Assembly (NCBI GenBank): GCA_014898415.1 | Contig: RCTD01000006.1 | Span: forward strand, 248,001-312,000 | DNA length: 64,000 bases | Direction: 5' to 3' | Source: Stromatinia cepivora | Lineage: Eukaryota; Ascomycota; Leotiomycetes; Helotiales; Sclerotiniaceae | Part shown: positions 47,228-59,137 of the stretch, one piece after another | Position numbering within the stretch: position 1 is the stretch's first letter | Layout: the number at the start of each line of letters is the position of its first letter | Made by a program: the position numbers and the translations under genes | Notes under the pieces: model-generated | Databases searched by the model: none | The model's input: only the letters and a program-made list of their open reading frames with translations | What the model was told of the DNA's origin: nothing

Positions 47228-48793
47228 CTAAGGAAGGTGAACTTCTATGTACAGGTTTCCTCTAATTAGAGGTTCAAGTCTGTCAATCATACCACTCTCC
47301 TTCATAAATACGGTCTGTGTAGCCTTTTTTCCATGGCTAAGAAGTAAACAATCACTTTCTTTTATCTTCTCCTGTATATCTTCTTTGCGAATCATAGGGA
47401 CCTTTGAAGGGTGACGTCTGCAGATATGTCCTTCCAGAACATCAGCGTTTGCATATTTGTGTATATTTTGTGGCATATCATCCCTTGGACTCATTTTCTT
47501 GCAGTACCAAACATACTGCTTCCAGTCGAACCCATACCAAAGACACTCAACGTGCACGCTCTTCATGAAAGACTCTGGTACTTGGATCTGCATGATCCAT
47601 GTCTCGCCATGAGGGTCCAAATTTGCCGCCCATTTGCGGTATTTCTCGGCCGTTTCTCTTTCTCTAGTCCAGTACCATGCTGCACCCTGGCCGTTAAAAT
47701 CTCCTCCCGAGTATGACTCCATGAAATGCATGTTTAATTGTCCGGCCTCCCGGATGAGGGTCCTTACGCTTTGGTAAGCGATGCCTACACCCTTTCCCTT
47801 ATACATGATAATATAGTCTTCGCGATTCTCGGGCGGAGTCTGCACAATAGTAACGTGCTCACGAGGAAACATATCCCCAGAGAACTCTGATTCCATACTC
47901 ATCATGGCAGAACCAGTCGTGCTGGATGTGCTTGTCTCGGGGGCGAGAGCCTGCTGGAAGACTCCTTCAAGCTTACCTCTCTTCTTACCCTTCTTCTTGT
48001 GAAGTGTTCTAATTGCTCGAGTTTTCAGGATGTTCAGGTAACGTTCTACAGTTCCGTATCGTGAACGCATCGCAGCCTCCAACCAATAGACGAGTGTCTC
48101 CGCTTCAAATAGATCTTTATGTTCGGGCGCTGTCATACTATCAATCATTTCATTTGATATTCCCAGACTTCTCATCGCCTCTGCGGGTTGATGTAGGATT
48201 TCTCGTATCGGCGCTCGTTCAAGGTTGATGAGCTCGGTGATGGCATATCTAAAAGGAGTCAAGGTCAGTAATGTTCGATTCGTTTGAAAAAAACAAAAGA
48301 ATGGCTTCTCGTAGCACAAGTGACATCTGCGCAATGAAATGTTATGGTGAGAAGATAGACTCAAGAAATCACTAACTTTTTGAGGGAGTATGGGTTCGAT
48401 TCTGGGTCTGGTCGTGCAGCCCATCTCGTGAAGATCTCTGCGGCCTTTGTTCTTGTATATCCGAGAAACTCGACGAGTGCTACACACTCGAGATTTTCCG
48501 GAAGCTCAAAATCTTTGATGCTTGGCAGACCTTTGTGTAGGACTCGGACAGACGCTGTCGTGCTGGGTTTGAGGACGTGGTGCTCCCATCACTGATTTCT
48601 GGACCTAGAGATCGTAATGTCAGCAGCTGAGATGCTTGAGCCTTAGGGACAGCTGTGAATTGTTTATGGGAAATGTCTTACTTAATAACCCGGTCGAGAC
48701 CTTCCTTTTACCATTAACGGATGCGCTTATGATTTGTTCACTTTCCAGAATTTCAATCTCCTCAGGATCAAGTCCATTGAGAAAGGAAGACAT
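47228..48793 (-). CDS. Unknown protein with possible ADP-ribosyltransferase-like C-terminal fold
   Basis: Best model: exons 48793-48682, 48554-48377 and 48248-47228, 436 residues, with introns of 127 and 128 nt. The first junction (LSTGLL side to SVRVLHKGLPSIKDFELPEN) is the least certain. The second joins NPYSLKK to YAITELINLE. A helical block VALVEFLGYTRTKAAEIF is followed by TRWAARPD. The C-terminal half has REDYIIMYKGKGVGIAYQSV, then GGDFNGQGAAWYWTRERETA, EKYRKWAA, ETWIMQIQVPESF and CLWYGFDWKQYVWYCKK. The succession 'IIMYKG ... DF-x-GxAxYWT...-A-KYxxWA' resembles the core of DUF3990-type ADP-ribosyltransferase-like folds, where an aromatic/G-rich strand follows a D-F-G step. No classical catalytic Glu motif is obvious, so enzymatic activity is not claimed. 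I do not recognise the family with certainty. Confidence 0.78.
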
Positions 48794-50551
48794 TTTAAGA
48801 AGCGTGGAATGTAAGTACAAATGGTTTGAAAAGAATGTTTGAGGAAGTGTGGAGTGTAAAGGTACAAGTTGTTTGAAGGCATGTGGGAGGGGAAGGGGAA
48901 TATTTATACTACTAGGTACCCTTCCGTAATGAAACTAAGCTAAGCTAGGGCTCATGTGAATAATTTTGGGGAAGGATAGAGAATCAAATGCCGGCGCAAG
49001 CTAACCGTAAGAAGGCTAATTCTGTTTGAGGTGTTGAGGTGATTGGGGGGCAAATTCACTCGGCTTAGTCTTAGCACGTCATTAATGAACTACCAGTCTA
49101 CAATATGAATGATTCACACTCTATGATGAACCTATCCTATGAGTTCACACACTATGCCGGACAATTGATATTGGATTTAGAAATTAACTTTCACTTCGAT
49201 CTTACAAGTGACTGGAACTCTTACTACATATCAAGAATGTTGACAGTCCCTACTCAAACGTTAATATTCATGTTCATTCAGCCAATCACTTCGAGCGAAC
49301 CTTTATTTTCAGATTGCAGACGCCTTCTAAACGTTTAAGTACTTACTATCAGCCTTCTATTCATAAAAGGACTAACAGCTTCTCGTCTGTAGTTGGGAAT
49401 TAGGAAAATGTTACATTCATCCCCAAGATCGACATTCTCAAGTACTTGTCCAATATATCAAGAATATTACTACAAATCTATAATCTGATTTGCCTCGGTG
49501 AGTGTATGAATGCGACAAGGAGACAGTAGAACAGTAGCTAGATGCTACTCTCATCATCATACATACATAGTCTAATATTTGAGATGTGCAACAAAACTTC
49601 TGGAGGCTCTGTGCATACCGTCCGAAGATGAAGTTTGGCTCTTATGATAATAAAGCAGGCAGGCTCACCATCTCTTCTAGTCTAGCTTGTGAACAGCTTC
49701 CTGACAGTTGAATAAAGCTTCTATAAAAATTAATATGCAGACCATTCATCATCAAACTTCACGACCTTCAACATAAATCCTCCCATCACAATTGATTGAC
49801 ATTTCACCTTCATCCCACCCCATCATCCATCATACACTCGAGGTCAATACCCATCTCCCTCCAACACACACTCATCCCATATACCTCTACCCATCTCACC
49901 CCATCCCCCTCACACCTCTATTCACCAAACCCAAAAATCCCTCTAAAATCCCTGTTATCCACCACCCCCCAAAACAAAACCACAAAAATTCAGCCCAAAG
50001 CTTAAGCTCCTGGTGTTATCCAGTACTATATGGATCTACTGTACCTATTCGCCTCTTATTAATCTCAGAATGAAATAGATAATATATTATTGACCTAGGG
50101 GAAATATGTTCGGATATTAGGAGGGGTAAGTTCGGGTTTTTATATAGGTGGTTGAGTGGTCGTTTTGTGAGAGGAGGGTAAGAGGTGAGAAGAGGATGGG
50201 ATGGGAGGCGTATTTGTGTTTGAGGGTTGTAGAAGAGATAACATGTACTATGCTGCAACAGTGACATTAGGTGTGCGGATTCATGAAACGCTTTCCCAAT
50301 TTCCAATTTTGTAATTGATTATTCTCAAATTGATGATTCCCAAATTTACCATCTTGTTGTCTGATCTGTAATGAAGTATTCCATCAAGTTGTAAAAAGCA
50401 CAAGGAATTATTTAAGAAATATTGTCGGATGAGTCAGTACACCTATTCTTGCAGTGTCATGATACGCTACTCACAACTTGTGAGAGTTTTTAGTATGTAT
50501 TTTACAATAGGTATTATACATCAGTGTCCTTCCTGCACATGATATACACAT
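48794..50551. other. 1.76-kb gene-free region
   Basis: The plus strand is C-rich from about 49740 to 49990, with repeated CATCCC/CACACC-like words. No gene with a credible start or splice pattern is visible. Confidence 0.4.
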
Positions 50552-51447
50552 CTATGATATACCAAGAGGTTTCAATACTCTCTCCCTCGCCACGCTTGTT
50601 GCAATATCACCACCCTTTTGTAATGCTACTGCTCCAATAATGGCGTACAATGAAGTGGCCATCACAAGATCAATGCCGGATTTTTCCAGGTTATCTTTCT
50701 GTAAATATATTAGTAGCCGCACAAAGTACCCGGTGCAAGATTACTGGACTTACCATTCTAGGTTCCCATCGAATAATATCCGGCATACCCATCTGAGTTC
50801 CCAGCCTCGCCAGTCTCTCCTTGCTCAAAATATCATCCACCTTTACGTTAGTCAAGTTTGGTAAACCGTCCAGAGCAGGATGCGAATATGACTCTACGCC
50901 ATCTGCACCCTGAGGCAACTGAGCTTGCCTCGCAATTGGCGATTGCAATAAAACTAAACTTGTCTGCAAGCTCAATATCCTACGTCCTGTATATCATAAA
51001 CTCAGTACTTGCTCGTCCATCCGCGCAATGTAAACCACAATACGCACCGAAATATGCCAACCGATCATTGAAACCTCTTCTCCCTTGATCAAAACTCTTA
51101 TGTGTAACAGCGAGCCATTTTACTTCATCTGCAAGTACTTGATCACCTCCTCGTCCCAGAAACTTTGTATAGAATCGGTTTAATCGTTCTGGATCGCTAT
51201 TGACTTCCCATGTCGGTATGTCGTGATTTGCTCTCGGATTGAAAGGTAATTTCATCTGTGGTGGCGTATATGACCATCTCGGTCGTGCCCCTCGTTCTCC
51301 ATCATATTGTGTATCTGACTTCGAGGCTGATATTGAGAATTGTCGAGCGGTATTTGAGCGGGAGGATATGGGAGTGGCGCGTGAGCATTTTTGACGTGCT
51401 TGCCGGGTGAGTGATTGAAGTGATCGGGTGGTGGTTTTGGATGCCAT
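50552..51447 (-). CDS. Mitochondrial large-subunit ribosomal protein with RNase III fold (mL57 / Mrpl15 type)
   Basis: Three exons (51447-51048, 50986-50754, 50698-50552) encode 259 residues. The introns are 61 and 55 nt. The first about 45 residues are Arg/Ser-rich without acidic residues (MASKTTTRSLQSLTRQARQK ...), a typical mitochondrial presequence. The body has the degenerate RNase III fold of yeast Mrpl15/mL57: NRFYTKFLGRGGDQVLADEVK, WLAVTHKSFDQGRRGFNDRLAYFGRRIL, GMPDIIRWEP and a terminal helix VMATSLYAIIGAVALQKGGD. The catalytic acidic signature of active RNase III is not evident, as expected for a structural ribosomal protein. It is divergent from RTT109 with 264 bp between starts, suggesting a shared promoter. 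Confidence 0.88.
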
Positions 51448-51711
51448 TTCTATATGTGAATCGTGGTCAATTCGTTGTGAAAATACCCCCCTCCTCTAGC
51501 AAAATAATTCCTCGATGTTGAAAGCTCAAGATTTCTGGAAACTTTATCTAGGCGCTAAACTTTTCTAAGCGTAGACCAGACTTCGCGTCTTCCGACTCGC
51601 CGACGCGTCTCACAAAGGACTTCATTTAAACTCCAATACGTATTTCAAGAATTACACTTTTTGATTTTATGATCATGAAGTTCTTGAAATAATTTACAAT
51701 ATTCTTTTGCT

Positions 51712-53412
51712 ATGGCTATTCAAGGGAGTTCTGGTTCAAAAGAATCGATCGCATCTTCCATTCTCATTCAACGACTTGCTTCTGTCCTTCCTAAAGACGT
51801 CACTTTTAAGATCTACCATCTATCTACCCCTCCAACCAAAACCTCATCATTATATTCTGCACCCCCGAATAGTCGCCCCGATAGAACCTATTGCGAAAGT
51901 CATTTTCTTACCGTTTCGATCCAAACTCCCTCGAAACAAGATGTATCTGAAACAGTTGAAGTATTAGTTTTCGCAATCGAAATCCTCATTTATTCCACCG
52001 CATACGATACTACATTTTTCGTTTCCAAGGCCGATTCGACTGGGTATCTTCACTTGCTAAATCTGCCGAAAGGAACCCCTTCTCCCATACGAGATATCAG
52101 CGCTACATTTTTACAATATTTGATCGAGCAGCATCAAAGAGAAAACATTCGAAGTGTTGTGTCTCTTTTTGCCAGGGCTCAAGATCAATACCTTTTCCCC
52201 GGAAGTATCGAATACAGTGGGAAGCATGTGCTGGACGATAGAGGCTTGGTGCGCTGGTGGTGTCGAGTACTTGACTCACTGATAGAGCAAACGGAAACCT
52301 CGATCGATCTGCGAAAACCTCAATGGGATTCAGTGAAAGGCTTTTTGATTGTGCCTGGACAGGATAATTATGAGACTAGGTCATATCTTCCAGCAAGATC
52401 AAAAATACAGAATGCGCAAAGCTCCTGGACTATTGGACACCCACTACGGCAAATTTCGAGACATGTAAATGATGTTCCTCCGCGATGCTTAGTTCCACAT
52501 TATCCAGACGATCCAAAAGCAAGATTTCTAGACGAATTAGACGATGAGATAGGGAGGGGAAAGGATGATTCGAGTGGACAATGGAAGAGTGTGAGGAATA
52601 TTGACCAATTCTGGGAGATGATGGCATATAGACAAGAGTGTTCCGCCGGACGACTTGTTGGATTCATATGGGTTGTTTTTACACCATCAGTTCCTCATGA
52701 TCATGATCATGGAGATCTTGTCCTTGACAGCAGTCAAATCACAACATTGGCTAACGATAGCCAAGAGGTGCTCAATTCTTCATTTCCATCAGTTCCAGAT
52801 ACTACAACAGTCGTTTCCACTCCATCAACATCCTTTACTAGCTCGTTCCCATCTCAGCAGTCGCCTTCTAAGCGAAGTGATATTATGTCATTCACCGAGG
52901 AACCTACTCAATTATCAAAACCTTCTGCCCTACGAAAGAAGAAGAAGTTGTCGGGTGCTATTATTCCCAGACAGCCACGAATCAAGACTGAGACAAAAAA
53001 TTACCTTCTAGAAAGACCTGAAAGCACCGCATACTATTGTTGGAGACCAGAAGGCCGCGGCCAAGTCATCGTTGACGAAACAGACTACCATCGAATCAAT
53101 GAATTACTCCTTCGGCTGGACTTTGCCGATATTGACCTAGCAAGCTCGAGTTCCAAAAGATGGATTAACGAAGTTCGTTCGGGTGCTGGAAGTATGAGCG
53201 ATTCATGGGGTCAATTAGTCACAGGAACTAAAATCACGGAGATTACAAATAAGACGGGTGGCGCAGGAGTTACCACGCTTAATGTAGGACTCGTACGAAA
53301 GAAAAGGAAATCGAGTACGGACGAACCCCAGGAGCCTACCCCTTCCGCGACACCGGCACCCCAGGTCAATGTGCTTGGAGCCGGTATGATTCGAAAGAAG
53401 GTAAAGAGCTAA
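51712..53412 (+). CDS. RTT109: Histone H3-K56 acetyltransferase Rtt109
   Basis: A single uninterrupted frame of 566 residues, without introns. The Rtt109 domain fills the first about 480 residues: LASVLPKDVTFKIYHLSTPP, VEVLVFAIEILIYSTAYDTTFFVSKADSTGY, PIRDISATFLQYL, SLFARAQDQYLFPGSIEYSGKHVLDDRGLVRWWCRVLD, and the highly conserved MAYRQECSAGRLVGFIWVVFTP. It ends with SYW-like YYCWRPEGRGQVIVDE and YHRINELLLRLDFADIDLA. The enzyme works with Asf1 or Vps75 to acetylate H3 K56 (and K9/K27) on newly made histones in the nucleus. A Ser/Thr-rich insert (about residues 330-400) and a basic tail ending MIRKKVKS, repeated as LVRKKRKS earlier, are typical of filamentous fungi. The starting ATG is the first in the frame, 264 bp from the divergent ribosomal protein gene. 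Confidence 0.95.
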   Translation: MAIQGSSGSKESIASSILIQRLASVLPKDVTFKIYHLSTPPTKTSSLYSAPPNSRPDRTYCESHFLTVSIQTPSKQDVSETVEVLVFAIEILIYSTAYDTTFFVSKADSTGYLHLLNLPKGTPSPIRDISATFLQYLIEQHQRENIRSVVSLFARAQDQYLFPGSIEYSGKHVLDDRGLVRWWCRVLDSLIEQTETSIDLRKPQWDSVKGFLIVPGQDNYETRSYLPARSKIQNAQSSWTIGHPLRQISRHVNDVPPRCLVPHYPDDPKARFLDELDDEIGRGKDDSSGQWKSVRNIDQFWEMMAYRQECSAGRLVGFIWVVFTPSVPHDHDHGDLVLDSSQITTLANDSQEVLNSSFPSVPDTTTVVSTPSTSFTSSFPSQQSPSKRSDIMSFTEEPTQLSKPSALRKKKKLSGAIIPRQPRIKTETKNYLLERPESTAYYCWRPEGRGQVIVDETDYHRINELLLRLDFADIDLASSSSKRWINEVRSGAGSMSDSWGQLVTGTKITEITNKTGGAGVTTLNVGLVRKKRKSSTDEPQEPTPSATPAPQVNVLGAGMIRKKVKS

Positions 53413-54132
53413 CATGGCTACTATTTCACCCAGTGTATATTTGTTTTAGTTGAAGGCCTGCTTAAATCGGAGTTGGATACGGGGTCTCCCAAATTATGAA
53501 TACCCAGGATACGGATCATGGATAATAAAGGCAATTATCATTTCACATTTTTATACAATGCTCACGTGAATTTAGAATACAAGCGCGAATTGCCAATAAC
53601 CCCGGCCAGTGTGCCAGCCTTGTAGATCCACATTGCCCCAGGACCAGCGCAAAGTCTTCTCTTTACGTTGTCTATGAATCCTTCGAGGAAAACTTTAAAT
53701 ACCTAGACCACGTTCAGCAGATAAATATTCAAAATTGGGACAAATTGCCGTTTCATGACACCATTTTTGGCAGTGGTAAGTAAGCGAGATCTTACTTTGC
53801 CACATTATTCGGTGCCTTATTGGCCCCATTCGTACATAGACTCCATATGATCTCTGATCTTTTCTACTCTCAGACCAATAAGATGTTAATTTCTCGTTAG
53901 TCAGCTGTTTTATCATCCTCAAGGAGGGTTGTAGTATCTCAAAATCTGCCTTAGCTATTGCCATTTACCCTTTCCATATATTAAGCTAGGTTTCTTAATA
54001 TCATTAGCTTTTCTAGTAGCGAATATTCCTTCCTTTGTTTCTGTATTATTCGAAATATTTGTATTGACTTTCTTTCTAACTATTTTCACTTCTCGTTGAT
54101 CCATTGAATCCTCTTTTGCCTGAGTAGCGACA
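53413..54132. other. Intergenic region
   Basis: About 720 bp between two plus-strand genes. It contains the promoter of the membrane-protein gene; no other gene is supported. Confidence 0.4.
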
Positions 54133-55529
54133 ATGCTGTTTCCTAGCCTTATCTTGCTGGCATCGACAGTCTTTACTGCTACAAATGCCCTCGCTCTGAG
54201 CACCACTGAGACAATCATGGGCCCTACTGCAGCTCCAACAATTTTACAACGCGATGCGACTACCACTGCCTCATCAGCATCCACAAGCCCGGTGTACTTC
54301 CTAACAACCAACTATGTGACCATTGCCGGGGTGACCAACGCACATGTGACAGTTCCAGCCAAAACTGTCTCTTTCGCTGTTCCTACCTGCATCCAAACAC
54401 TTACGCCAGACAAAAATGGTTATCTACCTCCTGGTACATGCAATGCTCTTTATGACTACTATCTAAGCTCTGCATCGGCCTTGGCGTTTGCTGCAATCTT
54501 TGGGCTTCTCACTCTAGCTCATCTTATACAAGCTGTGTTTTACAAGAAGGTATTTGCCTCTGCTTTATTTAGGATTTCAATACCAAAAACTAACATATGA
54601 TTTAGGCATACAGTTTCTTCATAATCGCAGCTTCCATCTGGGGTCTCACAGCCTTCATTCTCCGTGTTTCGTCAACCCATAATCAACAAGATAGTGTCCT
54701 CGAACTTTTGTCCTCCATCCTCGCTCTGACCATTTCACCCCCCACCAATGCCTACCACTACATTCTCCTAGGCCGTATCGTGTATCACTATCTCGCCAAT
54801 CGTTCTCTACTAGGAATCCGTGCTCAGTTCCTCGCACTGCCATTTTTGGGTTTAAACGCAGCGGCCTTTGTGCTAGAAGTTGTGGGTGCAACGATGATGG
54901 ATAAGAGGAATTTAGAGTGGGAGCAAAGAAACGCTAATCATGTTCACATTGGAGGCTTGGTCGTACAGATGTTGGTTATTTCTGGGTTTATGGGTATGCT
55001 TGTGACATTTTGGATCGAGATGAGTGGTTCAGGGAGAGGAAGTGTAATGGGAACAAGGTGGAGGGGATTAGTAGGGGCGGTGTTTGGCGCGTCGGGTTTG
55101 ATTTTGGTGAGTTCTCTCTAATTCTTACAAAATTAAACGATGGAAAGTTTTATATTGACGCAAAATATTAACAAAAGTACACCGCAGATTCAAATATTCT
55201 TCTCACTCGCTCGATTCTCCACCGGAGATAAATCTTCCAGTACCCTCTCCTCTCACGAATCGTACTTCTACATTTTAGAAATCACCCCAGTGGTACTAGC
55301 CATAGCCGCCTTAAATTTCTTTCATCCTGGTCGATTTATGACCAGAGAAGAGAAAATGGAAAGTCTCTGCAGTCTTCTCACAATTTGTCTATCATGTTGC
55401 AAATCAAGAAATAAGTCGAGAAAAATCAAGAACATGGCATTGATAGCTAGCGCGAAAGAATTGATTGGATTGGATGAGGAGGGCAAATATGAACAGAGCG
55501 ATAAACCGCCGAGGTATAGTCCTTTGTGA
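54133..55529 (+). CDS. RTA1-like (lipid-translocating exporter) seven-helix membrane protein
   Basis: Three exons (54133-54549, 54606-55106, 55188-55529) give 419 residues. Both introns (56 and 81 nt) fall between codons. A signal peptide (MLFPSLILLASTVFTATNALA) is followed by a roughly 95-residue extracellular Thr/Ser-rich stretch with two Cys, then seven predicted helices. The first reads YYLSSASALAFAAIFGLLTLAHLIQA, followed by AYSFFIIAASIWGLTAFILRV, the NAYHYILLGRIVYHYL segment typical of the RTA1 family, and GLVVQMLVISGFMGMLVTFWI. The tail is cytosolic and charged, ending in EQSDKPPRYSPL. Family members (Rta1, Rsb1) are stress-inducible and linked to resistance to toxic lipids or sphingoid bases. 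The extended Thr-rich ectodomain is unusual for Rsb1 itself but common in filamentous fungi. Substrate unknown. Confidence 0.87.
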
Positions 55530-57324
55530 TTGGTAGGAGGAGATTCGAGCTGGGCTTGGGTTTCGGGCTTTGGGATTTTAGTTTGCTGTTTGGTTTGTTT
55601 GCAGGAAAATGTATGTGCTCTTTTGGTTGGTTGTAAGAATATCATTTTTCTTTTTTTTTCTTTTTGCTTTCTACGACACTCCTGTTTGGGGGGAATCAAG
55701 GAGTCCGAAATAAAACATGAATGAGAATGAGAATGAGATAATTTATTCTCGGTGAAGAAACTTACCCGTTTTTGAGTATTAATTCATATATATCCATCTA
55801 GATTAGTTTTCAGCATCAAACAGTGGCATTATTAAATATCCCGAGAAGGAAAAAACTTTAGAGAATAGAGGGCATGTACTTCGGATCTCATTCTCATCAT
55901 TTTCCTCCAACTAAAAATATGGTGGCGTCCGGGCATTGAAGATTTCACTCCGCTGTCCGCTCCGATATATCTTTCCCAGCGGCACAGAGTTATTCTTCAG
56001 TCATTCGCATATTCCTTGCCACTAGATCATTTCACCTCGTTATTCTTTATTTGTTACTACTCATCATTTCTATATTTTCTATTGAATATTGCACTAGACT
56101 AGCATAATATTCCCCTCATTTATTCATACATATAGAATTACCCTCCCCCTAGACTTAGAAATCTAATCTATTTCCTCTTCTTCTTCTGACTTCATAATCA
56201 ATATTTCCATTTCTACATTTTTTTCTTATCAGTCTTCATTGTTATAGCCATGGAGTAAGTGAAGTCAAGAATATAAAAGGTCACAGGATATATGATAGGC
56301 ATTCAAAATCTATTGGAGATGTGAAACGAGGGAAAAGTTATCTTTTGGTTCTTCTTTTAGAATATTTGGAGGTCTAAAAGCTGAGTCGAAGGTGGAAAAT
56401 CGCAATATATCTGGGATCAGATATGTGTTGACCGAGTAGATATTTGCCTGCTTGATGAATTTTTATTTCCGATTTCATTTTTTCTCCTTAAATTGTTTTT
56501 GTTATTCTTCTATGGCCTTGGGCGAGTTTTGAGTTATGAAGTGCCCTCCAAACATTCATTTCAATCTGAAGTCCTCTCTACGGTATGTCTCTGCTTGTGC
56601 AAACAAAGATAAGTAAGAATACAGCGCTCCCCACACATATAACTCGAGCGAAACATCGAGCCCTATTCAGACATTCAGACATTCAGACATTCAGACATTC
56701 AGACATTCAGACATTCAGACATTCAGACATTCAGACATTCAGACATTCAGACATTCAGACATTCAGACATTCAGCACTGCCCAAACCGAGCCCTCCTTTT
56801 GACTCGCCAAGTACCGTTGGCCCAGCACTGTCCAATCTTCATGACTGTATTACAATCCATCAAACGGGAAAAGCCGAGAAGTTTCACGCAAGCCGTCATA
56901 CATTCTTAACAGTTATCGATAATAATGAGGGGAAACCGGAGAAAGCCCTCTCCACATAAAGTTGTGGAAGCATGAGACATCTTCGCCAAGACCGAAAAAG
57001 GAATGTGGGAATTCTCCTGACCTCCGCTAAAGGTATAAGGGGATAGGAGTAGGACGAAATGACCTATCAAGTTGATAGATTGATTCATCGAAAGATATTG
57101 ATGGCGTGGTGGGAGATTCTTGGAGATTCTTGTAGTGAGAATTGACTCATTGTCACTGCCACAATTAAAACCATGGCAACGACCCGTGTGATGTGATATC
57201 TTGTCGAGAGTTTCAGTACCACATACATGCCATGTATTTGGCACTGTATAAAGATCATGATCTATCTTCTAACCAAAGAGATGTGCACACCTTTCTGTGT
57301 CTCTCAATCCTCGTCTCCATCAAA
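55530..57324. other. 1.8-kb gene-free region
   Basis: Contains a minisatellite (listed separately) and the promoter of the secreted-protein gene. No gene was found. Confidence 0.4.
56665..56774. repeat. 8-bp minisatellite (ATTCAGAC)n
   Basis: About 13.7 perfect copies of an 8-nt unit. It creates an artificial plus-strand reading frame with the repeat RHSDIQTF. Confidence 0.97.
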
Positions 57325-58595
57325 ATGACACGAGTTTCAAACTTTGCTCAGCTCTTTTGTGCGTTTGTTCTTGCGGCTCAAATACATGCTGCCAATGTTC
57401 CACCACCATGGCGTCCTGATCCTGATCCACGTCCCCCTACTCGTCCTCCTCCAATTTCAGATCCTGTCCCTACTACATGCTCTACATCAACTGTTAGCAT
57501 AGCATGTGGAAGTACGTATATCAATCTTTGACTTCTTCATTCACTCCAACTTCCTATTCTCAGCTTATCAACCAAGTTTCCAACATCCGAACCTTTGCCT
57601 CACAATTTCTAACTTCCCTTCCAGATAATGCCTGTCAAAGTGCCTGGGCCACAGCCTTCATATCCTCCAATGCCTACGTGCAATCTTTCTGTTCATCCTT
57701 CACCTCCCCAGGCCGCCAAAATACCAACAGATTCGACAGAAAGGGTCCTGCCACCGCATGCACAAGAGGTCTCAACAACGCCGCCATCCAATCTTCCATC
57801 TCCTCAGTCTGTTCCTGCTATGCGGGCCCGGGAGTACCAACCCAAGCATTCATAACCACATGTCCCAGCTGTCCACCCATCATAACCCAAACAATCACAA
57901 CCTCAATACCTACCACCATCATAAGAACTGCTAGTGGAAGTATCAAAACAATAACTACAATCATAACCCTGATCGTCGATCCCCCGCCTCCAAGTCACAT
58001 CACCACCACCACCACAACCACCAATTCCGACCTAATCTCCGCCCCATGCACCACAACAACAAATCTCCTAACAACAATCCAAGTAACCGCCATCTACGAC
58101 TACTTCACCTGGACAACCACCACCTACCAAGCCGGTCGCTATCCCTGCGCTACCACTATCTGCCCTGCACCAAGTATCTCCACCATTACATATTTCCCAC
58201 CACACTGTAACCAAGCCCCCTCCCAAACCATCACAATAACCAGCACCATAACAAGCGATCTCCCTTTCCCCTTCCCATTATCCGCAACCTGCGACCCACC
58301 AGCCACAACAACCGTAACCCTAGTAATCGATCCGTTACCAATCGAATATACCGTTACGGAAACAGTAGGGACGGGAATATGCAGTTTTGCGTATACGACG
58401 ACGAAGACGGAAACGACGACTTGGGATGATGATGGGTTTTGGCCGACGCCTTCGCCTTCGCCTTCTACTGGATCGTCGGTCACGCTTACGGATGGGGTTG
58501 GTACGCTGACGTTTTCGCCGATTGTTATTGATGAGGGGGGGTTGACTTGGAGGGAGGCTTTGGTGGCGACTAGTACGAGTGGTAGTGCGGTATAG
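57325..58595 (+). CDS. Secreted Ser/Thr/Pro-rich protein, function unknown
   Basis: Exon 1 (57325-57511) encodes a clear signal peptide (MTRVSNFAQLFCAFVLAAQIHA) and a Pro-rich stretch with two Cys. Exon 2 most likely starts at 57625, after a strong branch site and pyrimidine tract (TTTCTAACTTCCCTTCCAG), giving 385 residues. An alternative in-frame acceptor at 57576 would add 16 residues. The mature protein has a Cys-containing module (NACQSAWATAFISSNAYVQS and TACTRGLNNAAIQSSI with SVCSCYAG), then long Thr/Ser/Pro-rich stretches such as TTTTTTTNSD and repeated TITST-like segments, suited to heavy O-mannosylation. There is no GPI-attachment hydrophobic tail, so it is probably released or loosely wall-bound. 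Codon use shifts toward C at the third position in the Thr-rich part. It resembles fungal extracellular wall-associated proteins; no enzymatic domain is seen. Confidence 0.82.
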
Positions 58596-59137
58596 GTCAA
58601 AGTAGGTGACAGGGCGAGAATGTGAGGCTTAGCATTAATGATGAGCCGTTGTGAAGTCTTGAAGCCGTTTTGAAAGTTGACTTCTTTTGATTTATCAAGC
58701 AACTACCGTATTTTTAAATTATTTTGTCCCTTCAATTTGCAACATCGAGTTGTTCGGAATGTGACGATCCGATCCTTTGGCTTATAAATGGGATGATCTC
58801 AATTCATTCAAAGACGTTGAAAGTTATCTAGACAGGCGACTTGCACTTGTGATGTACAGTGATTAATTTTGACTGGAATTGACTTGGAGGATGTTCTCTG
58901 GAATCAAATGAAATGCACAAGTGATATTGGATATCTCAACAGACTTAAAATCTTCATCCTTCCAATGCCTGGGGAGTATTGATGCTCTAAATGTTTTGCA
59001 GATTTGGATTTAATCAACTATGAGTCGATAGCAACATCCCATTCCCTTTGGATTTCCGAAACCCGATGTATGTGTGACGTTTTCTTTCTTCCTCACAACC
59101 CCACTACCATCATTTCCTCTTCATGGAAGTTCAAAAT
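58596..59137. other. Intergenic region
   Basis: About 540 bp between convergent units; no gene is visible. Confidence 0.35.

Noticed and set aside
52655..53011. Plus-strand frame of 118 codons inside RTT109
   Set aside because: Alternative frame within a well-supported coding sequence.
56585..56959. Plus-strand frame with RHSDIQTF repeats
   Set aside because: Generated by the ATTCAGAC minisatellite.
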